Assembly: GCA_049317265.1 (NCBI GenBank)
Contig: JBMOIP010000008.1
Coordinates: 1-64,000, forward strand
DNA length: 64,000 nucleotides
Reading direction: 5' to 3'
Source: CAIVAT01 sp049317265
Lineage (GTDB): Bacteria; Bacteroidota; Bacteroidia; Bacteroidales; FEN-979
The number at the start of each line of letters is the position of its first letter. The stretch's first letter is position 1. The notes under the pieces are model-generated. The model saw only the letters and a list, made by a program, of their open reading frames with translations, was not told where the DNA came from and searched no databases. The position numbers and the translations under genes were made by a program. Below, piece after piece: positions 19,224 to 28,732 of the stretch.

Positions 19224-21797
19224 ATGATGAAGAAGATTTCCATTCTTACACTCCTTGTATTTTTCAGCCTGATGCTCAGCGCTCAGGAGAAGTCTGACTC
19301 CATTGCCCCCATCCACTGGCCGGATACCCTTACCGCTAAACAGTTCAACCAGGGAGTGATCGGCGATCCCCTTCAGCTGATCCTTGGAAAAGAGGCCGGG
19401 GCAGAAGTTTTTAAGGCGGGAAGCGACCCGAATGTGCCATCCTCTTTCTCGATCAGGGGTGCCGGCAGTACCTCCGGAGAAAACTACCCGCTCTATGTGA
19501 TCGACGGAATTGTGGGAGGTGATCTATTCCTGCTGCCACCGGAGGAGATTGAGTCGGTGAAGATCCTTAAAAACCTTTCAGAGACCAGCTTCTACGGCAA
19601 CGAAGGAAACAATGGCGTGATCATCGTTACCACGAAGAGCGGGAAGAAAAACAGGCGGTTGTCGGTCGATTTCAACACAGCCATCTCCCTGGGGCAAACC
19701 TCCCGGCTGCAAGGCCTCTTTACCGCGCAGGAGATGCGGGACAAAGCGGCGGCACATCCCGAAATTCAATTCACCGACGGCGGCGCCAATACCGATTGGC
19801 AGGAGGAGGTATTCCGGACCACGGTCTCTCAATCATACCAACTCTCCGTTGGCGGAACGTTGAAAAACACTTCCTACCGACTCTCTTTCGATCACATTGC
19901 ACAGCCTGGCAATGTGAGGGGCTCCGACCGGAATGTAAACGGGGGTTCGGTAAACCTTTCCCAGACAGCTTTCAAAAACAAACTCAGGGTCAATGGCCTG
20001 TTTTCGTTTTACCAGACCGGGACCAACACCATTCCCTACACTCCAGGCAGATCGGGGCAGAACCCGCTTTACCAGGTTTTTATTCAGAATCCCACCGACC
20101 CTGTTTACACCTCCAGCGGCTCCTACTTCCAGTCCAACAGGGCTTTCCAGCAATTTAACCCTTTGGCGCTGGTCACCCTTACTTCCAATGAAGCAACCGG
20201 GAAAAACCTCGCGGCAGTGTTGAATGCCACCTGGGAAATATGGAAGGGCATCGGGATAAAAGTAACGGGTAGTTACCAGGATAAAAAGGGAACCTCCCGG
20301 GTTGTCCAGTCCATAGGAACTTATTCCTATCCCTGGACCTATGAATCGGAAGGGTCTTCCGGCTATTCCCGCACTGATATACTGGCGGGAGTGACTTTCA
20401 ACAGATCTCTGAAGGGAGATCACAATGTTGACCTCTTTGCCGGGTATATGTACCGCTCCTCCAGGAAAGAACAGGAGGTGTCGATCTATTTCAGCGACAC
20501 ATCAGAGAACATCTCCATGGGTAAATCGCATTACCAGGATTATGGTATCCTCGCCTCACTCAACTACAACTACAAACACAAGTACAACCTGGGTGTCATC
20601 CTGAACCAGGAGCATGATGTCAGCAAAGTTACACCGTCACAGTCAACCACCGAACTCGACTGGGGTGAATGGGTTTTCTATCCCGGGATTACCGCCTCCT
20701 GGGAAGTTCACCGCGAGGGATTCATGGCTAAAATAAAGCCGCTGAGCACCCTCATTCTCAGAGGCAGCTATGGCATCGCCGGGATCCGGCCAAAAGACTC
20801 CTACATCAACCTCTATAATGCCGGGTTCAAAAGCGGGAAGATGGAAACGGAAAGAACCATTGAATTCACCGGTGGGTTGGATCTCGGCCTGTTCCGTAAC
20901 AGGATCCTCCTGGCCTTTGACTATTACCACCGTAATTCAGGCAACATCATCCTCAGGGAAAACCTCCCGGTTCCTCCCAATCTCGTCTCCTACAGTTATA
21001 CCAACGGCATGAAGGTGGTCAACAGCGGCATCGAACTAAGTATGTCGGGACGTGTGATCGATAAACCGAAACTGCTATGGAACTCCCTCCTCGCCTTCAG
21101 CAGGAACAAGAACAAAGTGGTCTCCATCGATGGTGATGTGTCACTTAAATCAGGGTACATCGACTATTATTTTCATTATACTGACTCACCATACCTGCTT
21201 ACCACCACTTCCGGCTCTCCCTGTCTTGCATTCAACCTGCCTGTTTCAACGGGATATTACCAGGGAGTACCGGTGTACGAAAAAAAGGGCGGAGGCCTCA
21301 CCACCTATTTATCCAGCGCTGCCAGAACCGTGGTTGACAAGGTTTACCCGGATTTCTATTTATCCTGGACCAACTCCTTCACTGTGTTTAAAGCCATTGA
21401 TGTATCAGTGATGGTGCGATATGTGGCCGGCCACCGCATCTTCAACGGCACACGGATGTACCTGTCCATCCCGGATAACTACCTCAGCCTCAACACCATT
21501 GCCGAAGCTGAAAACAACTATAATGATGGGGTGCTGCAAATCCCATTCAGTGACATTTATCTCGAAAACGCCTCTTACCTGCGGCTTGAAAACCTTTGTA
21601 TCGGCTATACTTACATGCCTCAGAACTCAAAATGGAAAGGTCATCTCAGGGTTTACGTGGCGGTTAACAACCTCTTTACGATTACGGATTACAGCGGACT
21701 TGATCCGTCGTTCAACGGAAATTCGCCGGGGATGGATTATTTCAATACTTATCCGAAAAACCATACCTATACGATCGGGTTGAACCTTGTAATTTAA
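19224..21797 (+). CDS. SusC/RagA-like TonB-dependent outer-membrane porin (short form)
   Basis: About 857 residues: a TonB-dependent channel that imports a ligand across the outer membrane. The signal peptide MMKKISILTLLVFFSLMLSAQ supports ATG 19224 (or 19227) over an upstream TTG. A plug domain follows almost immediately (SIRGAGSTSGENYPLYVIDGIVGG, then EEIESVKILKN, and FYGNEGNNGVIIVTTKSGKK of the SusC/RagA signature), then a 22-strand-type barrel ending YTIGLNLVI. The usual N-terminal carboxypeptidase-regulatory-like domain of SusC proteins is absent, and no SusD gene is next to it. The substrate is unknown. About 90 bases separate it from the MscS gene. Confidence 0.9.
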   Translation: MMKKISILTLLVFFSLMLSAQEKSDSIAPIHWPDTLTAKQFNQGVIGDPLQLILGKEAGAEVFKAGSDPNVPSSFSIRGAGSTSGENYPLYVIDGIVGGDLFLLPPEEIESVKILKNLSETSFYGNEGNNGVIIVTTKSGKKNRRLSVDFNTAISLGQTSRLQGLFTAQEMRDKAAAHPEIQFTDGGANTDWQEEVFRTTVSQSYQLSVGGTLKNTSYRLSFDHIAQPGNVRGSDRNVNGGSVNLSQTAFKNKLRVNGLFSFYQTGTNTIPYTPGRSGQNPLYQVFIQNPTDPVYTSSGSYFQSNRAFQQFNPLALVTLTSNEATGKNLAAVLNATWEIWKGIGIKVTGSYQDKKGTSRVVQSIGTYSYPWTYESEGSSGYSRTDILAGVTFNRSLKGDHNVDLFAGYMYRSSRKEQEVSIYFSDTSENISMGKSHYQDYGILASLNYNYKHKYNLGVILNQEHDVSKVTPSQSTTELDWGEWVFYPGITASWEVHREGFMAKIKPLSTLILRGSYGIAGIRPKDSYINLYNAGFKSGKMETERTIEFTGGLDLGLFRNRILLAFDYYHRNSGNIILRENLPVPPNLVSYSYTNGMKVVNSGIELSMSGRVIDKPKLLWNSLLAFSRNKNKVVSIDGDVSLKSGYIDYYFHYTDSPYLLTTTSGSPCLAFNLPVSTGYYQGVPVYEKKGGGLTTYLSSAARTVVDKVYPDFYLSWTNSFTVFKAIDVSVMVRYVAGHRIFNGTRMYLSIPDNYLSLNTIAEAENNYNDGVLQIPFSDIYLENASYLRLENLCIGYTYMPQNSKWKGHLRVYVAVNNLFTITDYSGLDPSFNGNSPGMDYFNTYPKNHTYTIGLNLVI

Positions 21798-21841
21798 TAG
21801 TGAGATCCCTGGTTTGTTGTATTTAAAGAATGGATTAAATG

Positions 21842-21880
21842 ATAACCACAAAGACACAAAGGAGGCACAAAGGGCACAAA
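21842..21880. repeat. ACAAAG-type tandem repeat fragment
   Basis: ACCACAAAGACACAAAGG, then AGGCACAAAGG and GCACAAAG, form short direct repeats just before the MscS start. The pattern resembles half of the ACAGAG intergenic elements at 18979 and 54862. Translating through it gives a Lys/His-rich tract, which argues for a start downstream at 21887. Confidence 0.55.
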
Positions 21881-21886
21881 GCCGCT

Positions 21887-24364
21887 ATGAAAACAGTGAT
21901 CATTGTTTTCATGGTTTTTGCCTGTAGTTATCTGCTAACGGCCCAAACTGGAAATCCGGCAATGGATTCCATCACCAAACCTGTTTCCAGGTTTGAGCAG
22001 TTATCGTCGAAGACGAAGGTTCTGGCGGCACAGGAACTGGAGCAACGGAAGGTGGATTTCGTCGAACACCAGGCTGTTATAAGGCAAAGCAGGCATTTTG
22101 TACTGATCAAGAAGGAGTTGGAGAAGGCAAGGAATGTCCTTGCACAAGGGTTGGAATCTGATGAGATTTACGAAGAGATCAACGAGCTCAATGGATGGAG
22201 GACAGCCGCCGGTGAAGGTGTCGTGACAAACAAGGATAAGTTTCAGACCGTCAGGAATTTAACAACTACTTCCATCCTCCTGCACGAAATTCTCAACAGG
22301 ACCAACAACAGGTTGCAGAAGATCCTGGTTTATCACAACTCCCTGGGAAAATTGCAATACAGGCTCGACTCCCTTCTCATGGACAGTATTCTATACCATG
22401 TCCCCGGCGACTCGGTGGCGCTGGCCCGCTATTTCCAGAAGCTGACCATGTTGAAAAAGGATCTTGAACCGGTGAGCAAGCCATTGAAGGCAGCCCTTGA
22501 CAGTGTCCAGAAAATTGAGATTAAGGTCAATACCATCAAATTCGGACTGGAGTCAGATATCGCTGAAACGGAATCCCAGCGCAAAGAGCTGTTTGAACAC
22601 CTGGGAATCATTGAAAAAGGTTCGTTCGGGTTGGGGGTGGACAACCAGACCACCAAAAGTGTCATCTTCTTCTCATTCTATAAAGCCTGGATGGTCCTGG
22701 TGTTTTACATTTTCAACCACTTCAACTCTCTCATCCTGATGGTGTTGTTCGTCTTCGGCATAGGCTTCTACGTCATCATGTTGAAACGCAGGGGAAGGAG
22801 CGATGCTGCCGGGGTGTTGTTGCCGGGGGAGCTTCAGACCTTATCTCATCCATTTGCCTCCTCCACTATTTTGGTAGTTACGGTTTTTCAACTCTTTCTG
22901 CCGATGCCGCCATTTGTTTTCAGCGGGTTGCTCTGGTTGACCTGTGGCATCGCACTGAGTATCATTATGCGGAAAATGGTTACGCCTTTGTGGTACAGGG
23001 CATGGTTGATTTTTTACACACTGTTCCTGTTCGGATTTGCCGGCAACCTTCTTCTGCGGCAATCTGTGTTCGAACGGTGGACGATGCTCTTCTTTATTTT
23101 TTCCGGGTTGGCTTCCGGGATGTTTTTTCTGATAAAAATAAAACGAGCCGAGATCAGGGAGAAACTGCTTCTGCTGTTTATTGTTGTTCTGGTCCTGTTT
23201 GAAATTCTCGCACTGATCAACTATTTTTCGGGTGGATACAACCAGGCCAAGACTTTTATGATCACCGGGGTATTTGCGGTGGTTGTGGCCTATTATATTT
23301 ACTGGGCAACCCGTATCGGAAACCACCTCCTCCAAATTTCATATTCCTACCAAAAAAACGGTGAGGATGATCACGGGTCATCTGCAGAAAAAGCCAATAA
23401 AAAAACGCCCCTTTACTACTATTTTCTCTTTTTCATTGCATGGTTCATCCTCATCAGCCGCAATTTTTACTTTTATCAGACGATGTTTGAACCCATGGGA
23501 TCGGTACTTACGGAGACACAGACCATCGGTGCATTCAGCTTTACTTACAAGAGTGTATTTATTTTCTTTATCGTTCTGATTATTTCCGGAATCGTTTCGC
23601 AGGTTGTTTCATTCCTGGCAGCCGACAATACCCTTGGAACCGGCAAATCCAAGGCGAGCGGACTGGGAAGCTGGATGCTGCTGATCAGGATCTCCATCAT
23701 CACCATCGGCGTGCTGCTGGCTTTTGTCTCGGCCGGGATCCCGATGGACCGCTTTGCCATGATCCTGGGAGCGTTGAGTGTGGGCATCGGTTTTGGATTG
23801 CAAACGCTGATCAACAACCTGGTGAGCGGGCTGATCATCGCGTTTGAAAAGCCAATCAATGTGGGCGACATTGTCGAAATTACCGGCCAGGTGGGTAAGA
23901 TGAAATCGATCGGGATCCGCAGCAGCGTGGTGACCACCTGGGATGGCGCCGATGTGATCATTCCCAATGGCGACCTGCTTAACCAGCACCTCGTTAACTG
24001 GACCCTGGGCAGTACCCGGAGGCGGTTCGATCTGCTCCTCGGGGTTGCTTATGGGACAAACCTCGAAAAAACCACGCAGCTCCTGCTCGATCTGATGTTG
24101 AAAGATCTCAGGATCCTGAAAAATCCACAGCCAATCGTCCTGGCCACCCATTTCAATAACAGCTCGGTCGACCTGGCGTTAAAATTCTGGGTGCCCCACT
24201 TCAGCATCGGGTTTGATGTAAAGAGTGACCTGATCCTCGCCATCGATGTGCTCTTCAGGGAAAATGGAATAGTGATCCCGTTTCCACAGCAGGATGTTCA
24301 TATTTTGTCGACCATATCCACCAGCGAGCAGAAGGATCTGTTGCCTGGAGGCACTGAATCCTAG
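21887..24364 (+). CDS. large MscS-family mechanosensitive ion channel
   Basis: This 825-residue inner-membrane channel probably protects against hypo-osmotic shock. ATG 21887 (MKTVIIVFMVFACSYLLTAQ) gives a proper signal peptide; an upstream in-frame ATG lies in repeat DNA. The N-terminal 230 residues are a periplasmic, largely helical domain, followed by multiple transmembrane helices (about 250-610). The MscS pore and beta domain follow (GALSVGIGFGLQTLINNLVSGL, then EKPINVGDIVEI, about 630-670), with the C-terminal alpha/beta part ending in PFPQQDVHI. The domain layout resembles the large MscK/YbiO-type members. It is transcribed with, or just before, the next small exported gene. Confidence 0.92.
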   Translation: MKTVIIVFMVFACSYLLTAQTGNPAMDSITKPVSRFEQLSSKTKVLAAQELEQRKVDFVEHQAVIRQSRHFVLIKKELEKARNVLAQGLESDEIYEEINELNGWRTAAGEGVVTNKDKFQTVRNLTTTSILLHEILNRTNNRLQKILVYHNSLGKLQYRLDSLLMDSILYHVPGDSVALARYFQKLTMLKKDLEPVSKPLKAALDSVQKIEIKVNTIKFGLESDIAETESQRKELFEHLGIIEKGSFGLGVDNQTTKSVIFFSFYKAWMVLVFYIFNHFNSLILMVLFVFGIGFYVIMLKRRGRSDAAGVLLPGELQTLSHPFASSTILVVTVFQLFLPMPPFVFSGLLWLTCGIALSIIMRKMVTPLWYRAWLIFYTLFLFGFAGNLLLRQSVFERWTMLFFIFSGLASGMFFLIKIKRAEIREKLLLLFIVVLVLFEILALINYFSGGYNQAKTFMITGVFAVVVAYYIYWATRIGNHLLQISYSYQKNGEDDHGSSAEKANKKTPLYYYFLFFIAWFILISRNFYFYQTMFEPMGSVLTETQTIGAFSFTYKSVFIFFIVLIISGIVSQVVSFLAADNTLGTGKSKASGLGSWMLLIRISIITIGVLLAFVSAGIPMDRFAMILGALSVGIGFGLQTLINNLVSGLIIAFEKPINVGDIVEITGQVGKMKSIGIRSSVVTTWDGADVIIPNGDLLNQHLVNWTLGSTRRRFDLLLGVAYGTNLEKTTQLLLDLMLKDLRILKNPQPIVLATHFNNSSVDLALKFWVPHFSIGFDVKSDLILAIDVLFRENGIVIPFPQQDVHILSTISTSEQKDLLPGGTES

Positions 24365-24434
24365 CGGACACAATATTTACTACCTTTATGGCGTAAACCC
24401 GCTAACAATAATCAGTTTAATAAAAACAACAGAT

Positions 24435-25031
24435 ATGAAACAACTCATAACCACCTTTTGTCTTGTCGTTCTGGTGCTGTCGGCCACCACGGCTCAAACC
24501 ACCTGGAAAGCCTCCGACTATAAACCGGAAACTTATCGCAAGGTGATGGTACTGGCCAAAATTTCAGATGTCGTGGCCAGGAAACAACTTGAAGACGCTA
24601 CCGTAAAATTTCTGAATGACAAGGGGATCGTTGCAATTCCTGCCTACTCAAACATTAAAAAGACCAATATTGCATCCCGCGAGGCATTCCTTGTCATCGC
24701 CGACTCCCTCCAGGTGGATGCGCTCCTGGTCTATTCGGTGAACGGGGCAGAGAAACAGATCGAGAACAAGCCAACAGTAAGCGTAGGGGTGGGAGTAGGA
24801 GGCATGTACGGTGGTTACGCAGGCGCCAGTGTGCCGATTGCCGGTGGTGCGAAGGTGGTGACGGTGGTTAAACTCAGTACCTATTTCTACAACAGGGCAT
24901 CTGTGGATGAGCAGTGGGCCCAACAGCTGAGCGGATCGCTGGCCGACGGCACCGACAAGCTGGCTTATACCTTCGCCAGGACGACGGTTAAAGCCATGAT
25001 AAAAGACGGATTGTTTTTGAGCAAGAAATAG
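24435..25031 (+). CDS. hypothetical exported protein (198 aa)
   Basis: The signal peptide MKQLITTFCLVVLVLSATTAQ fixes the start at ATG 24435. The mature part has alternating strand/helix pattern with KVMVLAKISD at the start and a Gly-rich insert (VGVGVGGMYGGYAGA). This loosely resembles the CsgG/DUF4136-like envelope proteins, where a nucleoside-like fold is followed by a short glycine-rich segment. I cannot name the family with confidence. It follows the MscS gene by 70 bases and faces the convergent aldo/keto reductase gene 9 bases away. Confidence 0.65.
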   Translation: MKQLITTFCLVVLVLSATTAQTTWKASDYKPETYRKVMVLAKISDVVARKQLEDATVKFLNDKGIVAIPAYSNIKKTNIASREAFLVIADSLQVDALLVYSVNGAEKQIENKPTVSVGVGVGGMYGGYAGASVPIAGGAKVVTVVKLSTYFYNRASVDEQWAQQLSGSLADGTDKLAYTFARTTVKAMIKDGLFLSKK

Positions 25032-25040
25032 CTGCCAGGA

Positions 25041-26069
25041 CTATTCCGTTTCCGGAAATCTTCCTGTAATCTGCCTTTCCACCATCCAACCCGGGTATTC
25101 CGGGGCCAGGGCGCTGATGGCATCCAGTTTTTTCGTGTCATCATCCGAAAGTTGCAGCCTGGTTGAAGCAATGTTTTCAAGCAACTGCTCCCTCTTCCTG
25201 GCCCCGACAATGATGCTGGTTACACCCTGCTTACCCAGCAGCCAGGACAGTGCAATTGTTGCCACGGAAACACCGTACTGACCAGCCATTACCGCCATTG
25301 CATCAACAATGTCAAAGGCTTTCTCTTTGTTGACCGGGGGAAAATCGAAGTCATCCCTGCGGCTTTCGCCTGCCTTTTGCTTCTCCCTGGTAAATTTTCC
25401 CGAAAGGAAACCTCCCGCCAGCGGGCTCCATGGCATCAAACCCATGTTTTCACTGAGGGCCATTGGAACCAATTCACGCTCTACATCCCTGCCGGCGATG
25501 GAATAGTAATTTTGCAACGCCACGAATCGGGTCCAGCCCATCTTTTCTGCATAACTGTTTGCTTTCATCACCATCCACGCGGGGTGGTTGCTGATGCCAA
25601 GATAGCGCACCTTTCCTGCCCTTACCACATCTTCCAGCCCGCGCATGGTCTCTTCCAGCGGCGTAACCGGGTCGACACCATGAATGTAGAGCAGGTCAAT
25701 GTGCGACATGCCAAGCCGTTTCAGGCTGTCGTCAACGGAATCCATGATGTGCAGCCGCGAAAGTCCCACCTGGTTTGCACCCGCCCCCATCCGTCCTCTG
25801 ACTTTAGTGGCAAGAAATATCTCCTGCCGGTTGATGCCAAGCGATTGCAATGCCTTGCCGGTCATGATCTCCGACAACCCTTCAGAATAGACATTGGCAG
25901 TATCAATAAAGTTGATCCCATGATCAACCGCAGTTTTTACCAGTTGATCAACTTCCGCCTGGGGCAGCTCGCCGATCGATTTCCAGAAGCCCTTGCCGCC
26001 GAAAGTCATTGCCCCCAGGCAAAGTTCGGAGACAAGGACTCCTGTATTTCCCAATAAATTAAATTTCAT
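25041..26069 (-). CDS. aldo/keto reductase
   Basis: This 342-residue cytosolic NADPH-dependent oxidoreductase of the AKR superfamily (YajO/AKR11-like group) reduces aldehydes or ketones. Evidence: N-terminal LGNTGVLVSELCLGAMTFGG; catalytic Asp and Tyr in FIDTANVYSEG; catalytic Lys in IFLATKVRG; catalytic His in DLLYIHGVDP; and C-terminal cofactor loop IIVGARKREQLLEN. ATG 26069 is chosen because the preceding six codons lie over a promoter-like box and do not resemble the family N-terminus. The physiological substrate cannot be deduced. Confidence 0.93.
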   Translation of the reverse strand: MKFNLLGNTGVLVSELCLGAMTFGGKGFWKSIGELPQAEVDQLVKTAVDHGINFIDTANVYSEGLSEIMTGKALQSLGINRQEIFLATKVRGRMGAGANQVGLSRLHIMDSVDDSLKRLGMSHIDLLYIHGVDPVTPLEETMRGLEDVVRAGKVRYLGISNHPAWMVMKANSYAEKMGWTRFVALQNYYSIAGRDVERELVPMALSENMGLMPWSPLAGGFLSGKFTREKQKAGESRRDDFDFPPVNKEKAFDIVDAMAVMAGQYGVSVATIALSWLLGKQGVTSIIVGARKREQLLENIASTRLQLSDDDTKKLDAISALAPEYPGWMVERQITGRFPETE

Positions 26070-26084
26070 CGTCTCTTTTTTCTG

Positions 26085-26092
26085 CAAAGTTA
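26085..26092 (-). promoter_or_regulatory. TAnnTTTG -7-like box for aldo/keto reductase
   Basis: TAACTTTG on the minus strand, 15 bases before ATG 26069, with a purine-rich AAAGAGA between box and start. No -33 TTG is visible at ideal spacing. Confidence 0.45.
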
Positions 26093-26100
26093 CCGTTTTC

Positions 26101-26526
26101 TTATTGCGGACTTTCTTCTTTGCGTTTTAAATAATCATTGAATGACTTCTCCCCCTCTTCGTTCCAATACTGGTCATAATGACTCCATTTTGATCCATGG
26201 GAATAATCCCTGCAGGTAGCGCCGCTGTTGCCATGATGCCAGTGTTTCCATGGGCCCATCTTGTGATTTCCGCGATGGTGGGAGCCGTGGTGGAAGCTTC
26301 CGAACAGGAGCCTTCCCAGGATCGCCAGGCCAACTGCCTGCCAGTAACTGATGACGCCAAGGTGGAAGATAACCGGCATCAGCCAGTTCCAGAGCCACAT
26401 CACGACAGCACCGAAGAGGAATGCGAATGCAATTCCGCCGATAACTCCGAGAACGATCCATCCGGCCTTGTGTTTCATACTGCCACAACGACCTCTTCTT
26501 TCATTTCTTATTTCTGTTGTTTCCAT
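26101..26526 (-). CDS. small His-rich membrane protein downstream of ECF sigma factor
   Basis: About 141 residues. A charged N-terminus precedes two hydrophobic helices (GWIVLGVIGGIAFAFLFGAVVMWLWNW and the segment around VISYWQAVGLAILGRLLFG). The tail is rich in His, Gly and Trp (FHHGSHHRGNHK, WKHWHHG) and ends acidic. I start at ATG 26526, five bases after the sigma-factor stop; a TTG three codons upstream would overlap it. Tight coupling suggests a sigma-regulatory or metal-binding membrane partner, but no classical anti-sigma domain is visible. Confidence 0.7.
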   Translation of the reverse strand: METTEIRNERRGRCGSMKHKAGWIVLGVIGGIAFAFLFGAVVMWLWNWLMPVIFHLGVISYWQAVGLAILGRLLFGSFHHGSHHRGNHKMGPWKHWHHGNSGATCRDYSHGSKWSHYDQYWNEEGEKSFNDYLKRKEESPQ

Positions 26527-26531
26527 GATTT

Positions 26532-27077
26532 TCAATTTTTAACTGTCAATAATATTTTGTGTAATTTGGAGAGAGCCCTGTGTTTTCGCGAGAGGAGCGT
26601 ACCCACCGGAACATCCCATTCTGCGGAAAGTTCTTCGTAGGTCTGGCGCTCAAACTCTGTGGCAATGATCACTGCCTGCTCATCAGGTCTCAATTGGGAA
26701 ATGGCTTGTTGCAGCATTTCCGGTTCAATGTTCATATAATCCTGCTCTTCTGCTAATGTTTCATCTGCGACCGTGTTAAGTAAATAATTCCCGTTTTTTG
26801 GATCCGTGAAGCGCTCGATCGAAACATTCCGTTGCTTCTTCTGCTGGTAGTCGATGATCCTGTTCCTTACCGACCGGTAGATGTAACCCGTCAGGTTCCC
26901 GATCTGGGTGTCCAGGTCCAGTTTGTCGATCAGCCCAACTGCAACGTCCTGTATGATGTCTTCCGGAGAAGCTTCAAAATAGCGGTCATCGAGATTCTTC
27001 CGCACGAAATTGACCAGCTTCTGGTACTCATTCCGGAAGAACCTGTCCAACGATTTTTTCTGTTGCTCCTTTTCCAT
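26532..27077 (-). CDS. ECF-type RNA polymerase sigma factor
   Basis: This 181-residue alternative sigma factor directs RNA polymerase to stress or envelope promoters. Region 2 is visible (FEASPEDIIQDVAVGLIDKL, then GYIYRSVRNRIIDYQQKK). Region 4 has the helix-turn-helix around QTYEELSAEWDVPVGTLLSRKHRAL. ATG 27077 (MEKEQQKKSLDRFFRNEY) matches the family N-terminus; the longer upstream reading has no family features. The downstream His-rich membrane protein begins five bases after the stop, which suggests co-regulation. Confidence 0.93.
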   Translation of the reverse strand: MEKEQQKKSLDRFFRNEYQKLVNFVRKNLDDRYFEASPEDIIQDVAVGLIDKLDLDTQIGNLTGYIYRSVRNRIIDYQQKKQRNVSIERFTDPKNGNYLLNTVADETLAEEQDYMNIEPEMLQQAISQLRPDEQAVIIATEFERQTYEELSAEWDVPVGTLLSRKHRALSKLHKILLTVKN

Positions 27078-27171
27078 GGGGTTATAGACGGGGAGAGGTG
27101 ATTTTATTGCAGGAAAATGTAAATATTTGACAGAAAATATTCCAGGGAAGGGAAAAGTACTTAAAAATGAG

Positions 27172-27894
27172 CTACTTGCCGTTGTCGGTGTTGTCAGTAC
27201 TGAAAACAGAATCCTCAATAACACCATTGATTTTATAGTCGGTAAAACGGATGATCACCTTTCCTTCCTGTTTGCCTTTCGACTTTTGCTTGTCAATAGT
27301 CATGCCGTTCGATTTGCCGATGAACCTCAGCGGGATCGACATGCCTTCGATTTCAAACCTGACGGTGATCTCTACGGGAAGAACATCGTGGGAAGACTGA
27401 TATTTCATATCCACCACAAAGGTTCCCTGGTCACGGGTGTTGCTTTCGGTTCGGGTCACGTTTCCCGATTCACAGTCAATCCACCAGGTGGCCAGGATGA
27501 CATCGCTTTTTTTCTCCGACGGGATGATTTTGATCACATCCTGCTTCCGGGTACCGATCATCTCTTTTCCCATGCTGATCGCCAGGTATTGCCCGTTCAG
27601 CATTTTGCTCAGCGAATTATGAAACCCCCTCCTGGGAAGCATGATAAAATCGCTCGATTTGAAGCTGATCTTATCCGGCTCCTTGAAAAACAACCGGGCA
27701 TGCTTGATGGGCATCTTGATGAAATCCACATCCACCCTGATTTCGATATTGGCAGTATAGCTTTTAATGGCCGCCGTTTTCTGTTTAAGTTTACCAAGAA
27801 TGGCATAAGGATCGGCATCCTGGGCATGAACGGCCTGCATGGGCCGGAGGATCATGAAAAACAGGAGGAGCAGGATGGTGGAGTTTCTTGCCAT
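27172..27894 (-). CDS. LolA-like outer-membrane lipoprotein-sorting family protein
   Basis: This 240-residue periplasmic protein has signal peptide MARNSTILLLLFFMILRPMQAVHAQ. The mature part begins DPYAILGKLKQKTAAIKSYTANIEI, the typical opening of the LolA/LolB-like half-barrel family. Later strands (ARLFFKEPDKISFKSSDF and DVLPVEITVRF) fit as well. Such proteins bind lipid or lipoprotein acyl chains. It is the last gene of a minus-strand operon, overlapping the stop of the ABC permease by one base, which suggests a link between the ABC-2 exporter and envelope lipid handling. Confidence 0.75.
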   Translation of the reverse strand: MARNSTILLLLFFMILRPMQAVHAQDADPYAILGKLKQKTAAIKSYTANIEIRVDVDFIKMPIKHARLFFKEPDKISFKSSDFIMLPRRGFHNSLSKMLNGQYLAISMGKEMIGTRKQDVIKIIPSEKKSDVILATWWIDCESGNVTRTESNTRDQGTFVVDMKYQSSHDVLPVEITVRFEIEGMSIPLRFIGKSNGMTIDKQKSKGKQEGKVIIRFTDYKINGVIEDSVFSTDNTDNGK

Positions 27895-28730
27895 TATGAA
27901 AGGATATCCCGGCGGTTAAAGGTAATCACCGTTGCAGTGTAAAATAATACGATATGGATCAGCAGCACAGCGGCATCGCGCCACACCGCCTGCATGTCAG
28001 TCTCCAGGAGAAACAGCTGCTGCCATGAGTTCAGGTAGCTGGTCAGCAGGAACGGTTTCACTGGGGCGAAGAGTTCGAAATTAAAGGTGGAAATCAGGGT
28101 AAACAGGATGATCACCGCCATGGTGGTGATGATCGGACCGAGGGAGTTGCTGGCATGTGCGGAGAAAAAGAGGGAAAGCGATGCCACCGAAGTCATCGCC
28201 AGGAACCCGAGAAAGTAGGCCAGGAGGAACCTCCAGAGCAGGTCATCCTGCGGAATGATGTTGATGGCATTGAAGATCACCATCAGGTCGCCCTTTCCGA
28301 ATAAAACCAGTCCTGGCAGAAGACTGAAGAATGCAAAGAGCACCATCAGGATGAAGGTATAGCCGATTGCGGCCAGGAATTTCGCTGTGACAAGTCCCGT
28401 GCGGCTTACCGGGCGTGACAGGACGAGCCGGAGGGTGCCCCCCTGCGACTCTCCCGAAATAAGGTCGCCGGTTACGATAACGATCAGCAACGGAACGTGG
28501 ATCCATAGAAAATTCAGGATCAGGTAGGAGACAAGGTATCCGTTGACCAGGTTTCCCTGCATGAAAAAGGTGTCGCTCAGGTTCTTGGTCAGGAGCTGGT
28601 GCAGCGTTCTCCCTTCCCATAACATCCCCGCCTGGGCGAGGACCACGATGACGATCACGGCAAAAAAGCCGATGTAGCTTCTTTTCCTGGTGAAGATCTT
28701 GTATAACTCTATGCGCAGCAGGGTCAGCAT
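27894..28730 (-). CDS. ABC-2 family transporter permease
   Basis: This 278-residue inner-membrane protein has about six transmembrane helices. It contains the ABC-2/NatB-like motif GDLISGESQGGTLRLVLSRPVSR after the second helix, typical of export permeases. It lies two bases downstream of its ATPase gene and overlaps the LolA-like gene by one base. The substrate is unknown. The first 20 residues (TLLRIELYKIFTRKRSYIGF) are the usual amphipathic start of ABC-2 permeases. Confidence 0.9.
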   Translation of the reverse strand: MLTLLRIELYKIFTRKRSYIGFFAVIVIVVLAQAGMLWEGRTLHQLLTKNLSDTFFMQGNLVNGYLVSYLILNFLWIHVPLLIVIVTGDLISGESQGGTLRLVLSRPVSRTGLVTAKFLAAIGYTFILMVLFAFFSLLPGLVLFGKGDLMVIFNAINIIPQDDLLWRFLLAYFLGFLAMTSVASLSLFFSAHASNSLGPIITTMAVIILFTLISTFNFELFAPVKPFLLTSYLNSWQQLFLLETDMQAVWRDAAVLLIHIVLFYTATVITFNRRDILS

Positions 28731-28732
28731 GG

